A DNA stretch of 64,000 bases. It comes from Corynebacterium epidermidicanis (GTDB lineage: Bacteria; Actinomycetota; Actinomycetes; Mycobacteriales; Mycobacteriaceae). This document shows positions 7,135 through 17,144 of the stretch, piece after piece. How positions within the stretch are numbered: the stretch's first letter is position 1; every line of letters starts with the position of its first letter. The notes beneath the pieces were generated by a model. It was given only the letters and a program-made list of their open reading frames with translations. It searched no databases and was not told where the DNA came from. The DNA lies in assembly GCF_001021025.1 (NCBI RefSeq), contig NZ_CP011541.1, positions 2,294,001 to 2,358,000 on the forward strand. Reading direction: 5' to 3'. Position numbers and translations under genes: made by a program.

Positions 7135-10029
7135 GTGCTGACCTTACTCACCGCCCTAACCACCGCCACAGTGTTGGCACCCTTGCTCATTCACAAGTTG
7201 GGGCGCCCAGCGTTTGGTCTCCTCGCAATGGTGCCAGCCGGGGGATTCGTATGGGTAGCCAGCTTGTTTGCCCGCGGAAAACTTGACAGTGGCGCCGCAC
7301 CAATCGCCTACGAACAGGGCTGGATGCCAAACGCCCACCTCAACATCGAATTTCTGCTCGATCCGCTAGCCGGGATTTTTAGCCTCATCATTCTCGGCAT
7401 GGGATCCCTGGTGCTTCTGTACTGCTGGGGCTACTTCAGCGAAGTTCCCAAGCGACTGTCCGCCTTTGGCGCAGAGATGATCGCCTTCTGCACGGCTATG
7501 TTTGGCCTAGTCATCTCGGATAATTTCCTGCTGATGTTCATCTTTTGGGAAATCACCAGCGTCTTGTCGTTTTTGCTGGTGGGGTATTACTCGGAGCGGG
7601 CGTCCTCACGCAGGAGCGCAGGCCAAGCCCTGATGGTGACCACGCTCGGGGGCCTGACGATGCTCGTCGGGATCGTGATTCTCGGTTACGGAGCGCAGAC
7701 CTGGACGTTTTCCAATTTGGGCGAGATAAGCAAGCTGCCCTACGTGGGTGTCGCGGTGGTATTGATCCTGGTTGGCGCGCTATCCAAATCAGCGATCGCC
7801 CCGATGCACTTTTGGTTGCCCGGCGCGATGGCTGCCCCTACCCCGGTGAGTGCCTACCTACATTCCGCCGCGATGGTAAAAGCGGGCATTTACCTGGTAG
7901 CTCGGCTTGCTCCGACAGCCGCGTTGGTCAGTAGCTGGCACCTGACGGTGATTCCGCTCGGCGTGTTCACCATGCTGTTGGGCGGTTGGATGGCGCTGCG
8001 CCAAAAAGATCTCAAGTTGATTCTGGCCTACGGCACGGTCTCCCAACTTGGTTTCATCATCGCGGTGGTGGGCATCGGGTCACCGGCGGCGCTCCAAGCT
8101 GGACTAGCGTTAACGTGTGCGCACGCCATGTTCAAAGCCACGCTGTTTATGCTGGTGGGCGCTATTGACCATGCTGCGGGCACGCGGGACAAGACCAAAC
8201 TTTCCGGATTGGGCAGGAAGCAGCCCGGCCTGGCTGTCCTGGCGTTGGTGAGCGCGGGGTCGATGGCGGGGATTCCGCCACTCTTCGGGTTCGTCGCCAA
8301 GGAGACGGCACTGACGGCGGTGTGGAAAGAAGAAATGCTCATCGGCATGCCGTCGAAAATGATGTTGGCGGCGCTGGTTGCGGGCTCGATTCTCACCATG
8401 GCTTACAGCCTGTACTTCCTCCACTCGGCCTTCGCCACTAAGCCCGGCGGGATATCGGTAGCGGTCCGCGAGATGCACCCAGTTTCGCTGTGGCTGTGGC
8501 TTCCGCCGACGATTCTTACTGGATGTACGGTGCTGTTCGGCCTGTTCCCTGCGCTTATCGACGCCCCGATCAACACCCACATTTCGGCACAGTTTAGCCA
8601 CCCGCATGTCTCACACCTGGCGCTTTGGCATGGGTTCACTCTGCCGTTGCTATTGTCGGCGGTGATAATCGTCGTTGGGTCGGTGTTGCATTGGCAACGC
8701 CGACTGCTCAGCAAGTTGTACTTTGAAAAGCCAGCCTTGGGCAGTGCGGATGCCGCCTATGACCGGGTGTTGGAAACCCTGCGCACGATTTCGCTGCGGA
8801 TGACCGCGTCCACGCAGCGCGGTTCCCTCCCTATCAACGAGGCGGTCATTTTGGGCACGCTTGTGCTGGTGCCGCTCATTTCCCTGATTACTGGCGAACG
8901 GACTGCGGTTCGGATGCAGTTGTGGGATTCGCCAGTTCAGGGTTTCATCGGGGTGCTGGTGATCGTTGCTGCCCTAGCGGCCACCGTGTTGGACAATCGC
9001 ATCTCGGCCCTGATCATGGTGGGGATGACTGGTTACGGGATCGCCACCATTTTCGCCCTCTATGGCGCCCCCGACCTGGCGCTCACGCAGCTGCTGGTGG
9101 AGACCATTTCGGTGGTGGTTTTTATGCTGGTGCTGCGCAAGCTGCCACCAACGACCGATCCGAAACAAGCCGGCGGATTCAAGCGGCTGCGGGCATGGCT
9201 GTCGGTAGCGGTTGGGGTGACTGTTGTCGTCGTCGCGACCTTCGCGATGAATGCCCGCCGCAGCCAACCCATTTCCCTCCATATTCCGCAGTTAGCCAAA
9301 GACATCGGCCACGGCGCGAACGCGGTGAACGTGCTACTCGTGGACATTCGTGCCTGGGATACCTTCGGCGAGATCTCGGTCCTGGTCGTGGTGGCCACCG
9401 GCGTGGCTTCCTTGGTCTACCGCACCCGGGACTTCCAGCGGGCGTCGAGACGCCCAACGCTGCAGTCAGAAGGTGGCCGGTGGCTGGCAACCTCGACGAA
9501 TGACCGGGCCCGAAACCGCTCGCTGCTGGTCGACGTCGTCACCCGCCTCCTCTTCCCCTCCATGATGGCTCTGAGCTGCTACTTCTTCTTCGCCGGACAT
9601 AACGGACCGGGCGGGGGCTTCGCGGGTGGCCTGGTCGCAGCACTTGCGTTGACCTTGCGCTACCTCGCGGCCGGGCGCGAAGAGCTTGAGGAGACCCTTC
9701 CCGTCGACCCTTCCAAGCTGCTCGGCACCGGCCTCGCCCTGGCTGCCCTGCCGACTTTCCTCCCGTTATTCTTCCACGCACCACCGCTGACCAGCACCTA
9801 CCGCGAATTCCACCTTCCGCTCATCGGGGACCTCGCGGTAGTTTCCCCGCTGCTTTTCGACGCCGGGGTGTACCTCATCGTGCTGGGGCTAATCCTGCAG
9901 ATCCTGCACAGCTTGGGCAGCCAGCTGGATCGAGATGAAGAAATCCGCAAGCAACGAGCCCGCGACCGCGTCCGAAGAATGCGACGCAAGCAGCAGGCAG
10001 CAAAGGAGGCAACTACTTATGGTCGCTAA
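7135..10029 (+). CDS. mrpA: Mrp antiporter subunit A (MrpA/B fusion type)
   Basis: 964-residue largest subunit of the multisubunit Na+(K+)/H+ antiporter, homologous to NuoL of respiratory complex I. About 20 or more membrane segments; the proton-channel core has LVGALSKSAIAPMHFWLPGAMAAPTPVSAYLHSA, shown here as its short hallmarks KSAIAPMHFWLPGAM and TPVSAYLHSA with the conserved Lys and His. The C-terminal part (about 780-930) is the fused MrpB-type domain with HNGPGGGFAGGLVAA. The GTG start at 7135 lies 14 nt behind AAGGAG. First of six overlapping mrp genes; mrpC begins inside its last codons (11-nt overlap). Confidence 0.95.
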   Translation: MLTLLTALTTATVLAPLLIHKLGRPAFGLLAMVPAGGFVWVASLFARGKLDSGAAPIAYEQGWMPNAHLNIEFLLDPLAGIFSLIILGMGSLVLLYCWGYFSEVPKRLSAFGAEMIAFCTAMFGLVISDNFLLMFIFWEITSVLSFLLVGYYSERASSRRSAGQALMVTTLGGLTMLVGIVILGYGAQTWTFSNLGEISKLPYVGVAVVLILVGALSKSAIAPMHFWLPGAMAAPTPVSAYLHSAAMVKAGIYLVARLAPTAALVSSWHLTVIPLGVFTMLLGGWMALRQKDLKLILAYGTVSQLGFIIAVVGIGSPAALQAGLALTCAHAMFKATLFMLVGAIDHAAGTRDKTKLSGLGRKQPGLAVLALVSAGSMAGIPPLFGFVAKETALTAVWKEEMLIGMPSKMMLAALVAGSILTMAYSLYFLHSAFATKPGGISVAVREMHPVSLWLWLPPTILTGCTVLFGLFPALIDAPINTHISAQFSHPHVSHLALWHGFTLPLLLSAVIIVVGSVLHWQRRLLSKLYFEKPALGSADAAYDRVLETLRTISLRMTASTQRGSLPINEAVILGTLVLVPLISLITGERTAVRMQLWDSPVQGFIGVLVIVAALAATVLDNRISALIMVGMTGYGIATIFALYGAPDLALTQLLVETISVVVFMLVLRKLPPTTDPKQAGGFKRLRAWLSVAVGVTVVVVATFAMNARRSQPISLHIPQLAKDIGHGANAVNVLLVDIRAWDTFGEISVLVVVATGVASLVYRTRDFQRASRRPTLQSEGGRWLATSTNDRARNRSLLVDVVTRLLFPSMMALSCYFFFAGHNGPGGGFAGGLVAALALTLRYLAAGREELEETLPVDPSKLLGTGLALAALPTFLPLFFHAPPLTSTYREFHLPLIGDLAVVSPLLFDAGVYLIVLGLILQILHSLGSQLDRDEEIRKQRARDRVRRMRRKQQAAKEATTYGR

Positions 10030-10510
10030 CCTATTTTTGCTGCTTACCTCGGCGGTTCTCATCAGTGCGGGTGTTTACCTGCTCCTGGAGCGCGCCATGA
10101 CCAAGATGCTCATGGGTCTGCTGCTGATGGGCAACGGTACCAACTTGCTCATTCTCACCGCTGGGGGAGGCGCCGGCGCACCGCCGATTCAAGGGCGGGA
10201 TTCGGCGGTCGTCGCTCAAGACGCTGACCCGCTGAGTCAAGCGATGATTCTTACTGCCATCGTGATCTCCATGGCGATGACCGCATTCATCCTGGCATTG
10301 GCGTTCCGCCAGTATCGTTACCGCACTGCTGACTTCCTGCAGGACGATACCGAAGATACGGCCGTCGCAAAGCGCCCGCCAACGGCGATCGCCGCACCAG
10401 ACCACGATGCTTCAGACGATCCGGCTACCGGGCGCCCAACGTCCAGCGGTGACACTTTCGGTCCCCGCAGCTTCGAACAACCAGTGCAGGAGGGCAACAG
10501 CGATGATTAA
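10019..10510 (+). CDS. mrpC: Mrp antiporter subunit C
   Basis: 163 residues, homologous to NuoK: three membrane segments (about 3-22, 27-46 and 78-100) and a hydrophilic acidic tail of about 60 residues that is longer than in most MrpC proteins. The motif DPLSQAMILTAIVISMA is typical. AAGGAGG lies 7 nt before the ATG; the gene overlaps both mrpA (11 nt) and mrpD (8 nt), so translation is coupled. Confidence 0.95.
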   Translation: MVANLFLLLTSAVLISAGVYLLLERAMTKMLMGLLLMGNGTNLLILTAGGGAGAPPIQGRDSAVVAQDADPLSQAMILTAIVISMAMTAFILALAFRQYRYRTADFLQDDTEDTAVAKRPPTAIAAPDHDASDDPATGRPTSSGDTFGPRSFEQPVQEGNSDD

Positions 10511-12206
10511 TTCACTCATCGACAGTGCCGTCCCAGCGCTGCCTTACCTGGTTGCGCTGCCGGTCATTTTGCCGGCGGTCGCGACGGCGCTCGCGTTGCT
10601 GAATGGTTCGCGTCCGCGTGTCCAACGCTCCATTGCCTTGGTCTCGCTGTTTGCCCTGATTGTGCTCTGCGTAGTGCTGGTGGTGGTCGTGGACCGCAAC
10701 GGTATTCACACCCTGCAGGTCGGCGGTTGGGACTCCCCAATCGGCATCACGTTGGTGGCGGACCGGCTCGCTGCCGTGATGCTCGCGGTGAGTTCACTAG
10801 TGCTGTTCTGCGTCATGTGGTTCGCGATTGGCCAAGGCATGCGCGACGGCACCGAGGAAGAACCAGTCGCAGTCTTCCTACCGGCCTATTTGTTGCTCAC
10901 GATGGGCGTGAACATGGCCTTTCTGGCCGGTGACCTGTTCAATCTTTATGTCGGGTTTGAGGTGCTGCTGGTCGCTTCCTACGTGCTACTGACTGTAGGA
11001 GCTTCCCCAGGTCGCGTGCGCGCGGGTGTGTCCTACGTGATGGTGTCCATGCTGTCTTCGGTGATCTTCCTGTTGGCGTTGGCGCTGGTCTACGCCTCGG
11101 TGGGAACTCTGAACATGGCGCATATTTCGGTGCGTATGGCCGAAGTTCCCTCCGGCACGCGCACAGCTATCTTCGCGGTATTGCTCGTGGCCTTCGGCAT
11201 CAAAGCGGCCGTATTCCCACTCTATTCCTGGCTTCCGGACTCCTACCCCACGGCACCGTCGCTGGTCACGGCGGTTTTCGCAGGGTTGTTGACCAAGGTG
11301 GGCGTGTATTCCATCATTCGGGCCCGCACCATCCTCTTTATCGACGGCCGGTTGGACACCCTCCTCATGTGGGCGGCTGCGCTGACGATGATCCTCGGCA
11401 TTCTAGGCGCCATGGCACAGAATGACATCAAGCGATTGTTGTCATTCACGCTGGTCAGCCACATCGGCTACATGATAATGGGGATTTCCTTTTACTCGAT
11501 TCAGGGCATGTCTGGCGCGATCTTCTACGCAGTACACCACATCCTGGTGCAGACCGCCCTGTTCCTGGTCGTGGCCCTCATCGAACGCCAGGCCGGTTCT
11601 ACCTCGCTGCGCCGGTTAGGCTCGCTTGCCTACGTTTCCCCGGTACTGGCGGCCCTCTACCTGGTGCCAGCCTTCAACTTGGGTGGAATCCCACCGTTTT
11701 CTGGGTTCCTCGGCAAGGTGGTGCTCATCGAAGCCGCCGCCGACCATGGTGGATTCATGGCGTGGCTGCTGGTGGGAGCGGCAGTGGTCACCTCCCTGCT
11801 GACGCTCTACACGATGGCAATCGTATGGTCCAAGGCGTTTTGGCGTGACCGCGCCGACGCTCCAGACGGCCACCTGGCGAATTCCCGGCCTACTCCGCTG
11901 ACCGACATTAGTGATTCCGTCCTGCTGAGCGAGCGCGACGACGTTGGGCGGATGCCGCTGGGCATGGTCGCTCCCACGGCGCTGCTGGTCATGGCTTCTC
12001 TCGCCGTAACCCTGTTGGCTGGGCCACTTTCCGCGGTGACCACGCGGTCGGCGGAATCGATCACCAACGTGGAGATCTACCGCGAAGCGGTGCTGGGCGT
12101 GGGCTACCAAGCTGAGGTGCACGAGCCAGGGCGCTCCGAGACATTGAACCCCGCCTCTGGCGAACTTTCCCGCGACCATGCCGACATGATCGGAGAAGGC
12201 CAATGA
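10503..12206 (+). CDS. mrpD: Mrp antiporter subunit D
   Basis: 567 residues, homologous to NuoN/NuoM. About 14 membrane segments with the conserved channel motif FGIKAAVFPLYSWLPDSYP and the Glu in FNLYVGFEVLLVASY. The start at 10503 is set by AGGAGGG 8 nt upstream and by the overlap with mrpC. A hydrophilic C-terminal extension (about 520-567) has no recognised motif. It overlaps mrpE by 4 nt (ATGA). Confidence 0.95.
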   Translation: MINSLIDSAVPALPYLVALPVILPAVATALALLNGSRPRVQRSIALVSLFALIVLCVVLVVVVDRNGIHTLQVGGWDSPIGITLVADRLAAVMLAVSSLVLFCVMWFAIGQGMRDGTEEEPVAVFLPAYLLLTMGVNMAFLAGDLFNLYVGFEVLLVASYVLLTVGASPGRVRAGVSYVMVSMLSSVIFLLALALVYASVGTLNMAHISVRMAEVPSGTRTAIFAVLLVAFGIKAAVFPLYSWLPDSYPTAPSLVTAVFAGLLTKVGVYSIIRARTILFIDGRLDTLLMWAAALTMILGILGAMAQNDIKRLLSFTLVSHIGYMIMGISFYSIQGMSGAIFYAVHHILVQTALFLVVALIERQAGSTSLRRLGSLAYVSPVLAALYLVPAFNLGGIPPFSGFLGKVVLIEAAADHGGFMAWLLVGAAVVTSLLTLYTMAIVWSKAFWRDRADAPDGHLANSRPTPLTDISDSVLLSERDDVGRMPLGMVAPTALLVMASLAVTLLAGPLSAVTTRSAESITNVEIYREAVLGVGYQAEVHEPGRSETLNPASGELSRDHADMIGEGQ

Positions 12207-12724
12207 TGCTCCCTGGACTTCGTCGACGCCTACACCCCTGGTCTGTGGTGTGGATCGTGTTCATGTGGAACGTGCTCTCCGGAGAATTTAGCTGGGGAAA
12301 CACCATTGCAGGTTTCTTGGTGGCTGTGGTGGTCATCCTCGGTTTGCCACTGCCTCAGCTACCTGTCTCCGCCTTGCGGATCCGCTGGTTGCCATTACTG
12401 CAGCTCGTGGTAATTTTCGCCTGGGACCTGCTTGTTTCCTCGCTGCGCGTGAGCTGGCTGGCGATCCGCCCACAACCACAACCCCCGAGCGCGATAGTCA
12501 CCGTACCGATGCGGGTGCAGGAAGACCTCGTGTTCGCCTTCGCGGTCGCGCTGCTCAACCTGACTCCCGGAGGCACGGTCACCGATCTCGATATCGCAAA
12601 CCGAATGCTCACGATGCATATCCTTGATGCACGTTCCACCGCTGTTCTTGATAAGACCATCGCAAGTATCGCCACCTTGGAACGACTGCTGATCCGCATT
12701 TTTGAAACGGAGGTCAAAGCATGA
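12203..12724 (+). CDS. mrpE: Mrp antiporter subunit E
   Basis: 173 residues, MrpE/MnhE family: N-terminal membrane segments (about 12-55) and a cytoplasmic C-terminal domain with the conserved LLNLTPGGTVTDLD and MTMHILDA. Needed for assembly of the Mrp complex in other bacteria. It overlaps mrpD and mrpF by 4 nt each. Confidence 0.95.
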   Translation: MMLPGLRRRLHPWSVVWIVFMWNVLSGEFSWGNTIAGFLVAVVVILGLPLPQLPVSALRIRWLPLLQLVVIFAWDLLVSSLRVSWLAIRPQPQPPSAIVTVPMRVQEDLVFAFAVALLNLTPGGTVTDLDIANRMLTMHILDARSTAVLDKTIASIATLERLLIRIFETEVKA

Positions 12725-12996
12725 ATCCCGCGCTCTACGAACTGCTCTTGCAGGTGGCCACCATCATTTTCGCCGTCGCGTTCTTGATCAACGGCTACCG
12801 TCTGTTAGCCGGCCCCAACTCGCTGGATCGACTGCTGAGTTTGGATGCCACCGTAGCGATGATCCAATGCGCCCTCGCGGTGTACATCTGCTGGTCGCTC
12901 GATACGACCGTGGCATACGCCATGCTCGTCGTGGCCTTGCTGGGCTTCATCGGCTCGGTGTCGGTGACGAAGTTCCGTAAGGCGGACGACGCATGA
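12721..12996 (+). CDS. mrpF: Mrp antiporter subunit F
   Basis: 91 residues, three membrane segments, MrpF/PhaF family. The GPNSLDRLLSLDA motif between segments 1 and 2 is the family signature. It overlaps mrpE and mrpG by 4 nt each. Confidence 0.95.
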   Translation: MNPALYELLLQVATIIFAVAFLINGYRLLAGPNSLDRLLSLDATVAMIQCALAVYICWSLDTTVAYAMLVVALLGFIGSVSVTKFRKADDA

Positions 12997-13340
12997 GCCT
13001 GCTTTGCGACATCATCTCGATTACGTGCATTTTCGCCGGGGCATTCCTAGTACTCGCCACGGCGATAGGCATGGCGCGGTTTAGGGACACCGTCTCCCGG
13101 CTCCACTCCGTCACCAAACCGCAGACTCTGGGCCTGATTCTCACCGTCATCGGCGCAATCGTGCGAATCCTTGGCCGTGGCGATCTCACCCCGGGGAACA
13201 AGGGTGATCTCGGCACCCTAGTCCTGGTCATTCTGTTCGCGCTCTGCACCGCGCCAGTCGTCGGCCAGCGCATCGGCCGCATCGCCCGTCGTGAGCAGCT
13301 TTACGACGCCACCCAGTTAGCTCGAAACGATCGCTCCTAG
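12993..13340 (+). CDS. mrpG: Mrp antiporter subunit G
   Basis: 115 residues, three membrane segments, MrpG/PhaG family: [22 protein letters not shown] is conserved (Phe-Arg-Asp and the Lys-Pro pair). Last gene of the antiporter operon; it converges on the next gene with a 4-bp overlap of stop regions, so no intergenic terminator exists. Confidence 0.95.
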   Translation: MSLLCDIISITCIFAGAFLVLATAIGMARFRDTVSRLHSVTKPQTLGLILTVIGAIVRILGRGDLTPGNKGDLGTLVLVILFALCTAPVVGQRIGRIARREQLYDATQLARNDRS

Positions 13341-14467
13341 CGGGGCGGGCGCATGGTGGCCAGTTCCGCGCAGGTCTGGTCCACTACCTTCTCCCAGGAG
13401 CCGGTGTCTTCGTAGGTGCGACGCTGGCGTTGGTAGGCCGCACCGGAGCGCATGATCTCATTGACCAGCTCGATCTCGTCGACACAGTCCAACTCTTCAG
13501 CGATGGGTGCGAGCTCGGCTAGGAGTACCGGCAGTTCGTCGCGGAGTAGCACTTCGTCGGTGTCGCGGGTCGTGATGATGATGGCGTCCATGCCATAGCG
13601 AGCGGCTCGCCACTTGTTTTCGGTGTTGTGCCAATGCGGCAAGCTAGGCAACTCCTCACCGCGGTCTAGCTTGTGATCGTAGTAGACGACCAAGCAATGC
13701 GTGAGCGCTACCAGGGCCGACAGCTCGCGGAGGTTGGAAGGGGCATCAGAAATGCGCAGTTCGATCGTGCCGTACTTTTCGTTCGGGCGGATGTCGAAGT
13801 GCATGGCAGATTCTTCACTGATGACTCCGGACTTTCGCTGGTCTTCAATGTAGGAAGACCAATGATCCCAATCCTCAAACTCATAGGGGATGCCGGCGGT
13901 CGGCAGCTGCTGGTAGAGCATAGTGCGATTGGAGGCGTAGCCGGTGTCTTTACCCAACCAGCCTGGGGAGGATGCCGAGAGTGCGAGCAGGTGCGGGAAT
14001 TTGGTCATCAGGGCGTTAATGATCGGCCAGACCCGGTCGCGCTCGATGATGCCGACGTGGATGTGGACGCCCCAAATGAGCATTTGGTGGCCCCAGTATT
14101 GGGTGCGCTCGATGATCTCGTTGTAGTGTTCTTTGTCCGAAATATCGGACTCTTCGGAGACCGCGAACGGGTGCGAGCCAGCTGCCCACACATTGGCCCC
14201 CAGGTCTTCGGCAGCTTGGCGCACCGCTGACAGGCCTGCCGAGATTTGCCCTACCGCTTCCCGAGCCGTGGTGCATACCCCGGTTACGATTTCCACGGTG
14301 TTACGCAACAATTCCCGTTCCAGGCGCACCGGAAGCGATTGTTGAGTTGCCTTATCAATAACTTCTTCGGCAAGCGGAACTAAATTGCGCGAAGCTGGGT
14401 CAACCAGCGCGACTTCCCACTCCACTCCAAGGGTGTGGTTATCAGTTCCGTTGTATGTAAGGGCCAT
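13337..14467 (-). CDS. Carboxylate-amine ligase, glutamate-cysteine ligase type 2 family
   Basis: 376 residues of the YbdK/GCS2 family, ATP-dependent ligases that join a carboxylate to an amine. Motifs: [12 protein letters not shown] near the N-terminus (acidic substrate/metal residues), [16 protein letters not shown] (metal-binding His), ELRISDAPS and [15 protein letters not shown]. Corynebacteria use mycothiol, not glutathione, so the true substrate is unknown. It lies 9 bp behind the LytR_C gene and is probably cotranscribed with it. Confidence 0.88.
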   Translation of the reverse strand: MALTYNGTDNHTLGVEWEVALVDPASRNLVPLAEEVIDKATQQSLPVRLERELLRNTVEIVTGVCTTAREAVGQISAGLSAVRQAAEDLGANVWAAGSHPFAVSEESDISDKEHYNEIIERTQYWGHQMLIWGVHIHVGIIERDRVWPIINALMTKFPHLLALSASSPGWLGKDTGYASNRTMLYQQLPTAGIPYEFEDWDHWSSYIEDQRKSGVISEESAMHFDIRPNEKYGTIELRISDAPSNLRELSALVALTHCLVVYYDHKLDRGEELPSLPHWHNTENKWRAARYGMDAIIITTRDTDEVLLRDELPVLLAELAPIAEELDCVDEIELVNEIMRSGAAYQRQRRTYEDTGSWEKVVDQTCAELATMRPPR

Positions 14468-14476
14468 GGGGCAAGT

Positions 14477-15097
14477 CTAGCGGTTTAGCTCCTCAGTGAT
14501 AACTAGGACAACTCCGGCTGGGGTGTCCTTAACCGAGTCGTTACGTGGCTGCGCCTTAATGCCCAGGTTATAGGCAATTGCTTCTGCAGCTTTTTGCTCC
14601 GCGGCGTTTCCAGGCGTGTAAAAAACTACCGAATTGGGCAGTACCTCGTTCGGGAAATTGCCGGATTCCACTTGGGAGAAGCCCTGCTTCTTCAGCGTGT
14701 CTGCCACTCGGTTGGCCAAGCCTTGCACAGTGGAATTGTTCAGAGCATGGATCTTGACCGCCGTTGGATCGACATCATTGCCCGCAGCTGGAACAGCTGG
14801 ATTCGCCGAAGCCTGAGCCTGGTTAGACGTGGCCGGGGTCGCGGGAGCTGGGGTGACTGGTGCCTGACCAGTCTGTGCCGGGTTTACCGGGGCCTGATTT
14901 GCTGGCGCTGGCGTGCCGGTGGCCTGCTGGGTCTGCACGCTCTTCGGCTTCGTCACTACGTTGTCACCAGAAGAATTAGTCATCGAGTACACACCCCAGG
15001 CCAACAACAGCACTGCCACAGCCAGCAGAATCATGGCGATGCCACGGATAGGGATACGGGAAGGTTCCGGAGCTTGAGGAGATTCATTCATAGACAC
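14477..15097 (-). CDS. Membrane-anchored LytR_C domain protein
   Basis: 206 residues: short cytoplasmic start, one membrane segment (about 19-40), a Pro/Ala/Gln/Thr-rich linker (about 55-105) and a C-terminal LytR_C domain (about 112-203; VKIHALNNSTVQGLANRVADTL fold start, then GVVLVITEELNR). This domain is found in and beside LytR-CpsA-Psr wall-polymer ligases; its ligand is not established. GTG start at 15097 (AGGA 8 nt upstream); an ATG at 15091 is the alternative. Confidence 0.85.
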   Translation of the reverse strand: MSMNESPQAPEPSRIPIRGIAMILLAVAVLLLAWGVYSMTNSSGDNVVTKPKSVQTQQATGTPAPANQAPVNPAQTGQAPVTPAPATPATSNQAQASANPAVPAAGNDVDPTAVKIHALNNSTVQGLANRVADTLKKQGFSQVESGNFPNEVLPNSVVFYTPGNAAEQKAAEAIAYNLGIKAQPRNDSVKDTPAGVVLVITEELNR

Positions 15098-15131
15098 GTT
15101 GCTAATCCTACGTACTTAGCTGCGCGTGATG

Positions 15132-15350
15132 TCAATCGGCGCGCTGCTGACGTAAACGACGCAAACGAGCAGTGAGCTGCGGGAATTCGCTTGCGGCCGC
15201 CGGGGCGTCGATAAGCAGGTTAAGCCGGTGATAATAGCGCAGGGGGCTCATCCCCAATTCACGACGGATCCGCTCCTCCTTCAGCCCAATGTTCCGAGGC
15301 GCTGACTGCTCGAAACGCAAAAGATCGCGGTCTAAGTCCGTTAATTCCAT
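15132..15350 (-). CDS. DUF3263 domain protein
   Basis: 72 residues of the DUF3263 family of actinobacteria, with [32 protein letters not shown] as its core, cited here by the parts [12 protein letters not shown] and RYYHRLN. The helix-turn-helix-like layout suggests DNA binding, but function is unknown. The start [14 protein letters not shown] fits the family better than an upstream codon. It is divergent from def, 28 bp apart. Confidence 0.85.
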   Translation of the reverse strand: MELTDLDRDLLRFEQSAPRNIGLKEERIRRELGMSPLRYYHRLNLLIDAPAAASEFPQLTARLRRLRQQRAD

Positions 15351-15378
15351 GGCTCTAAAGCGTATATGCTTAAGCACT

Positions 15379-16008
15379 ATGACTGTGCGCCCCATCGTAA
15401 TTCACGGCGACCCCGTGCTTCACCACCCCACCGAACCCGTCACGGAAAGCCCCGCGGAGCTCGCCGAGCTTATTGACGACATGTACGAAACGATGGATGT
15501 CGCGCACGGAGTCGGCTTGGCGGCGAACCAAGTGGGCGTCGGCAAGCGCCTGTTCGTATATAACTGCCCAGACGTCGAAGGCCCGGACGGTGCTCTCAAA
15601 ACTGAAGAGGAAATCGAAGCTCAGGGCGGCGAGTACCGTCGTGGTTGCGTGATTAATCCCGTCCTGGAGACCTCGGAGATCCCGCAGACGATGCCACGTG
15701 TCGACGGTTCCGACGACGAAGGTTGCCTCTCGGTACCAGGGAAATCTTTCCCAACTGGCCGTGCCGACTGGGCTCGGGTAACCGGCACCGACGAACATGG
15801 CAACCCCGTCACTGTCGAAGGCTACGGCTTCTTCGCGCGCTGTCTCCAACACGAAGTAGGGCACCTCGACGGTTTCCTCTACACGGACGTGCTCATGGGG
15901 CGCTGGAAGCGAGCAGCCAAGAAGCATATTAAAGCGGAAGGCTGGCTAACCGGAGGACAAACCTGGCTCCCAGGTGTGGACGCAGACCCGTTTGGACACG
16001 ACGATTAA
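15379..16008 (+). CDS. def: Peptide deformylase
   Basis: 209-residue metal-dependent deformylase that removes the formyl group from nascent proteins. All three active-site motifs are present: [11 protein letters not shown] (motif 1), EGCLSVPG (motif 2, metal-binding Cys) and QHEVGHLDG (motif 3, HExxH). There is an insertion between motifs 1 and 2 (about residues 65-100), common in actinobacterial type. TATGCT lies about 9 nt upstream of the ATG (leaderless). The C-terminal codons overlap the start of the next gene by 35 nt. Confidence 0.97.
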   Translation: MTVRPIVIHGDPVLHHPTEPVTESPAELAELIDDMYETMDVAHGVGLAANQVGVGKRLFVYNCPDVEGPDGALKTEEEIEAQGGEYRRGCVINPVLETSEIPQTMPRVDGSDDEGCLSVPGKSFPTGRADWARVTGTDEHGNPVTVEGYGFFARCLQHEVGHLDGFLYTDVLMGRWKRAAKKHIKAEGWLTGGQTWLPGVDADPFGHDD

Positions 16009-17119
16009 CGCTGGCTTTGATGGTGCAGGCTCCGGTGGGCGTGGTGGTGCTGGTTTGAGCGGTGGTGGGCGTGGCGGGCGTGGCTTTGGTGGGCGTGGCG
16101 GGCGTGGCTTTGGCGGGCGTGGCTTTGGCGGGCGTGGCTTTGGCGGGCGTGCGCCGCAGGTTGGGGACCGGGTCATTGTGCGTCGGCGTCTTCCCGACAC
16201 CCCGGGACATCTCACCGATGTTATCGGCCACGTCGTTTCGTTAGATCCACTTGTGGTGCGTCCGCAATCCGTGGGCGGGTTTGTATCCGATGCGGAAACG
16301 GTGGAAATTCCCGCCGAGTTAATTCAGGTGGTGAAGGTCCTGCCACCGCGTCGCGTGCGTAATTCGGAAATCCGTGCCGTTGAGATCGCCACGGCGGCGG
16401 CTTTTCCCGGCATCGAGCATGTGGAGATTGACGGTTGGCTGCTGCGGGCCGGCGACGGAATTACTGAGAGGTCCAACTCGGCGGCTCCGCTGGGGGCGTC
16501 GGCAGGCTTTAGCCCGGTGCCGATCGCCGCTATCCAGGACTTTTATCAGCGTCACGGCCTGCCACCGAGTATTTTGGTCCCTGATCGCATCGCGCCGACT
16601 GCGCTGCAGTTCGCGCGGGCAAGCGGTTGGAGTTTCGGTCCGGAGATCGTTGTCATGACGCGCAGTTTGCAGCCCGCGCCGTCATTTTCTCCACCAGCGG
16701 GTTTTCATTTCGAGGTACTGGACGCCCCAACGCCGGACTGGCTCGACCTCTATCATTTCCGCGGTCAGCCGCTGCCCGAACATGCGTTACGTCTGTTGCA
16801 GCAAGAGATCGAGGGGCACCTGGGATTCGGCGCGATCCGATCCGACAGTGGCGAAATCGTGGCCATCACCCGCGCCACCATCACTGCAGGCGGCGACGAG
16901 CAATACCTGGGCTATTCGGCCGTGGAAGTTGCTGCTGCTTATCGACGCCGCGGCCTCGCCAGCGCGCTCGGCGCAGCAATGCTGTCCTGGGGAGCGCAGA
17001 TGGGAGCTACCCAGGCATATCTGCAGGTCGTCGCTACCAACGAGGCTGGTCTTGGCCTCTACGACAAGTTAGGCTTCACCGAACACCATCGGCACCGATA
17101 CGCACATAGCCCGCAATAG
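15974..17119 (+). CDS. N-acetylglutamate synthase, Cg3035 type, with Gly/Arg-rich head
   Basis: 381 residues. The C-terminal GNAT domain (about 240-378) has the acetyl-CoA loop [15 protein letters not shown] and ends [18 protein letters not shown]. The middle part (about 60-125; [25 protein letters not shown]) matches the small N-terminal domain of C. glutamicum Cg3035, the enzyme that acetylates glutamate in the first step of arginine synthesis. Unusual here is the first 59 residues: a Gly/Arg-rich region with GFGGR repeats. The GTG at 15974 is the only plausible in-frame start before this region; GGAGG lies 17 nt upstream, too far to be decisive. It overlaps def by 35 nt, so the two are coupled. 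Confidence 0.88.
   Translation: MWTQTRLDTTINAGFDGAGSGGRGGAGLSGGGRGGRGFGGRGGRGFGGRGFGGRGFGGRAPQVGDRVIVRRRLPDTPGHLTDVIGHVVSLDPLVVRPQSVGGFVSDAETVEIPAELIQVVKVLPPRRVRNSEIRAVEIATAAAFPGIEHVEIDGWLLRAGDGITERSNSAAPLGASAGFSPVPIAAIQDFYQRHGLPPSILVPDRIAPTALQFARASGWSFGPEIVVMTRSLQPAPSFSPPAGFHFEVLDAPTPDWLDLYHFRGQPLPEHALRLLQQEIEGHLGFGAIRSDSGEIVAITRATITAGGDEQYLGYSAVEVAAAYRRRGLASALGAAMLSWGAQMGATQAYLQVVATNEAGLGLYDKLGFTEHHRHRYAHSPQ
16082..16150 (+). repeat. 15-bp tandem repeats coding GFGGR
   Basis: Three identical 15-bp units (16106-16150) of GGCTTTGGCGGGCGT, a near-copy at 16082-16096 and a 9-bp partial unit at 16097-16105. In frame they encode GFGGR repeats inside the N-acetylglutamate synthase gene. Confidence 0.95.
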
Positions 17120-17144
17120 GTCGTCGTTTAGCGCTGCAGGTGGT

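Noticed and set aside
16082..16150. Tandem repeats considered as a CRISPR array
   Set aside because: Units of 15 bp without spacers, coding in frame for GFGGR.
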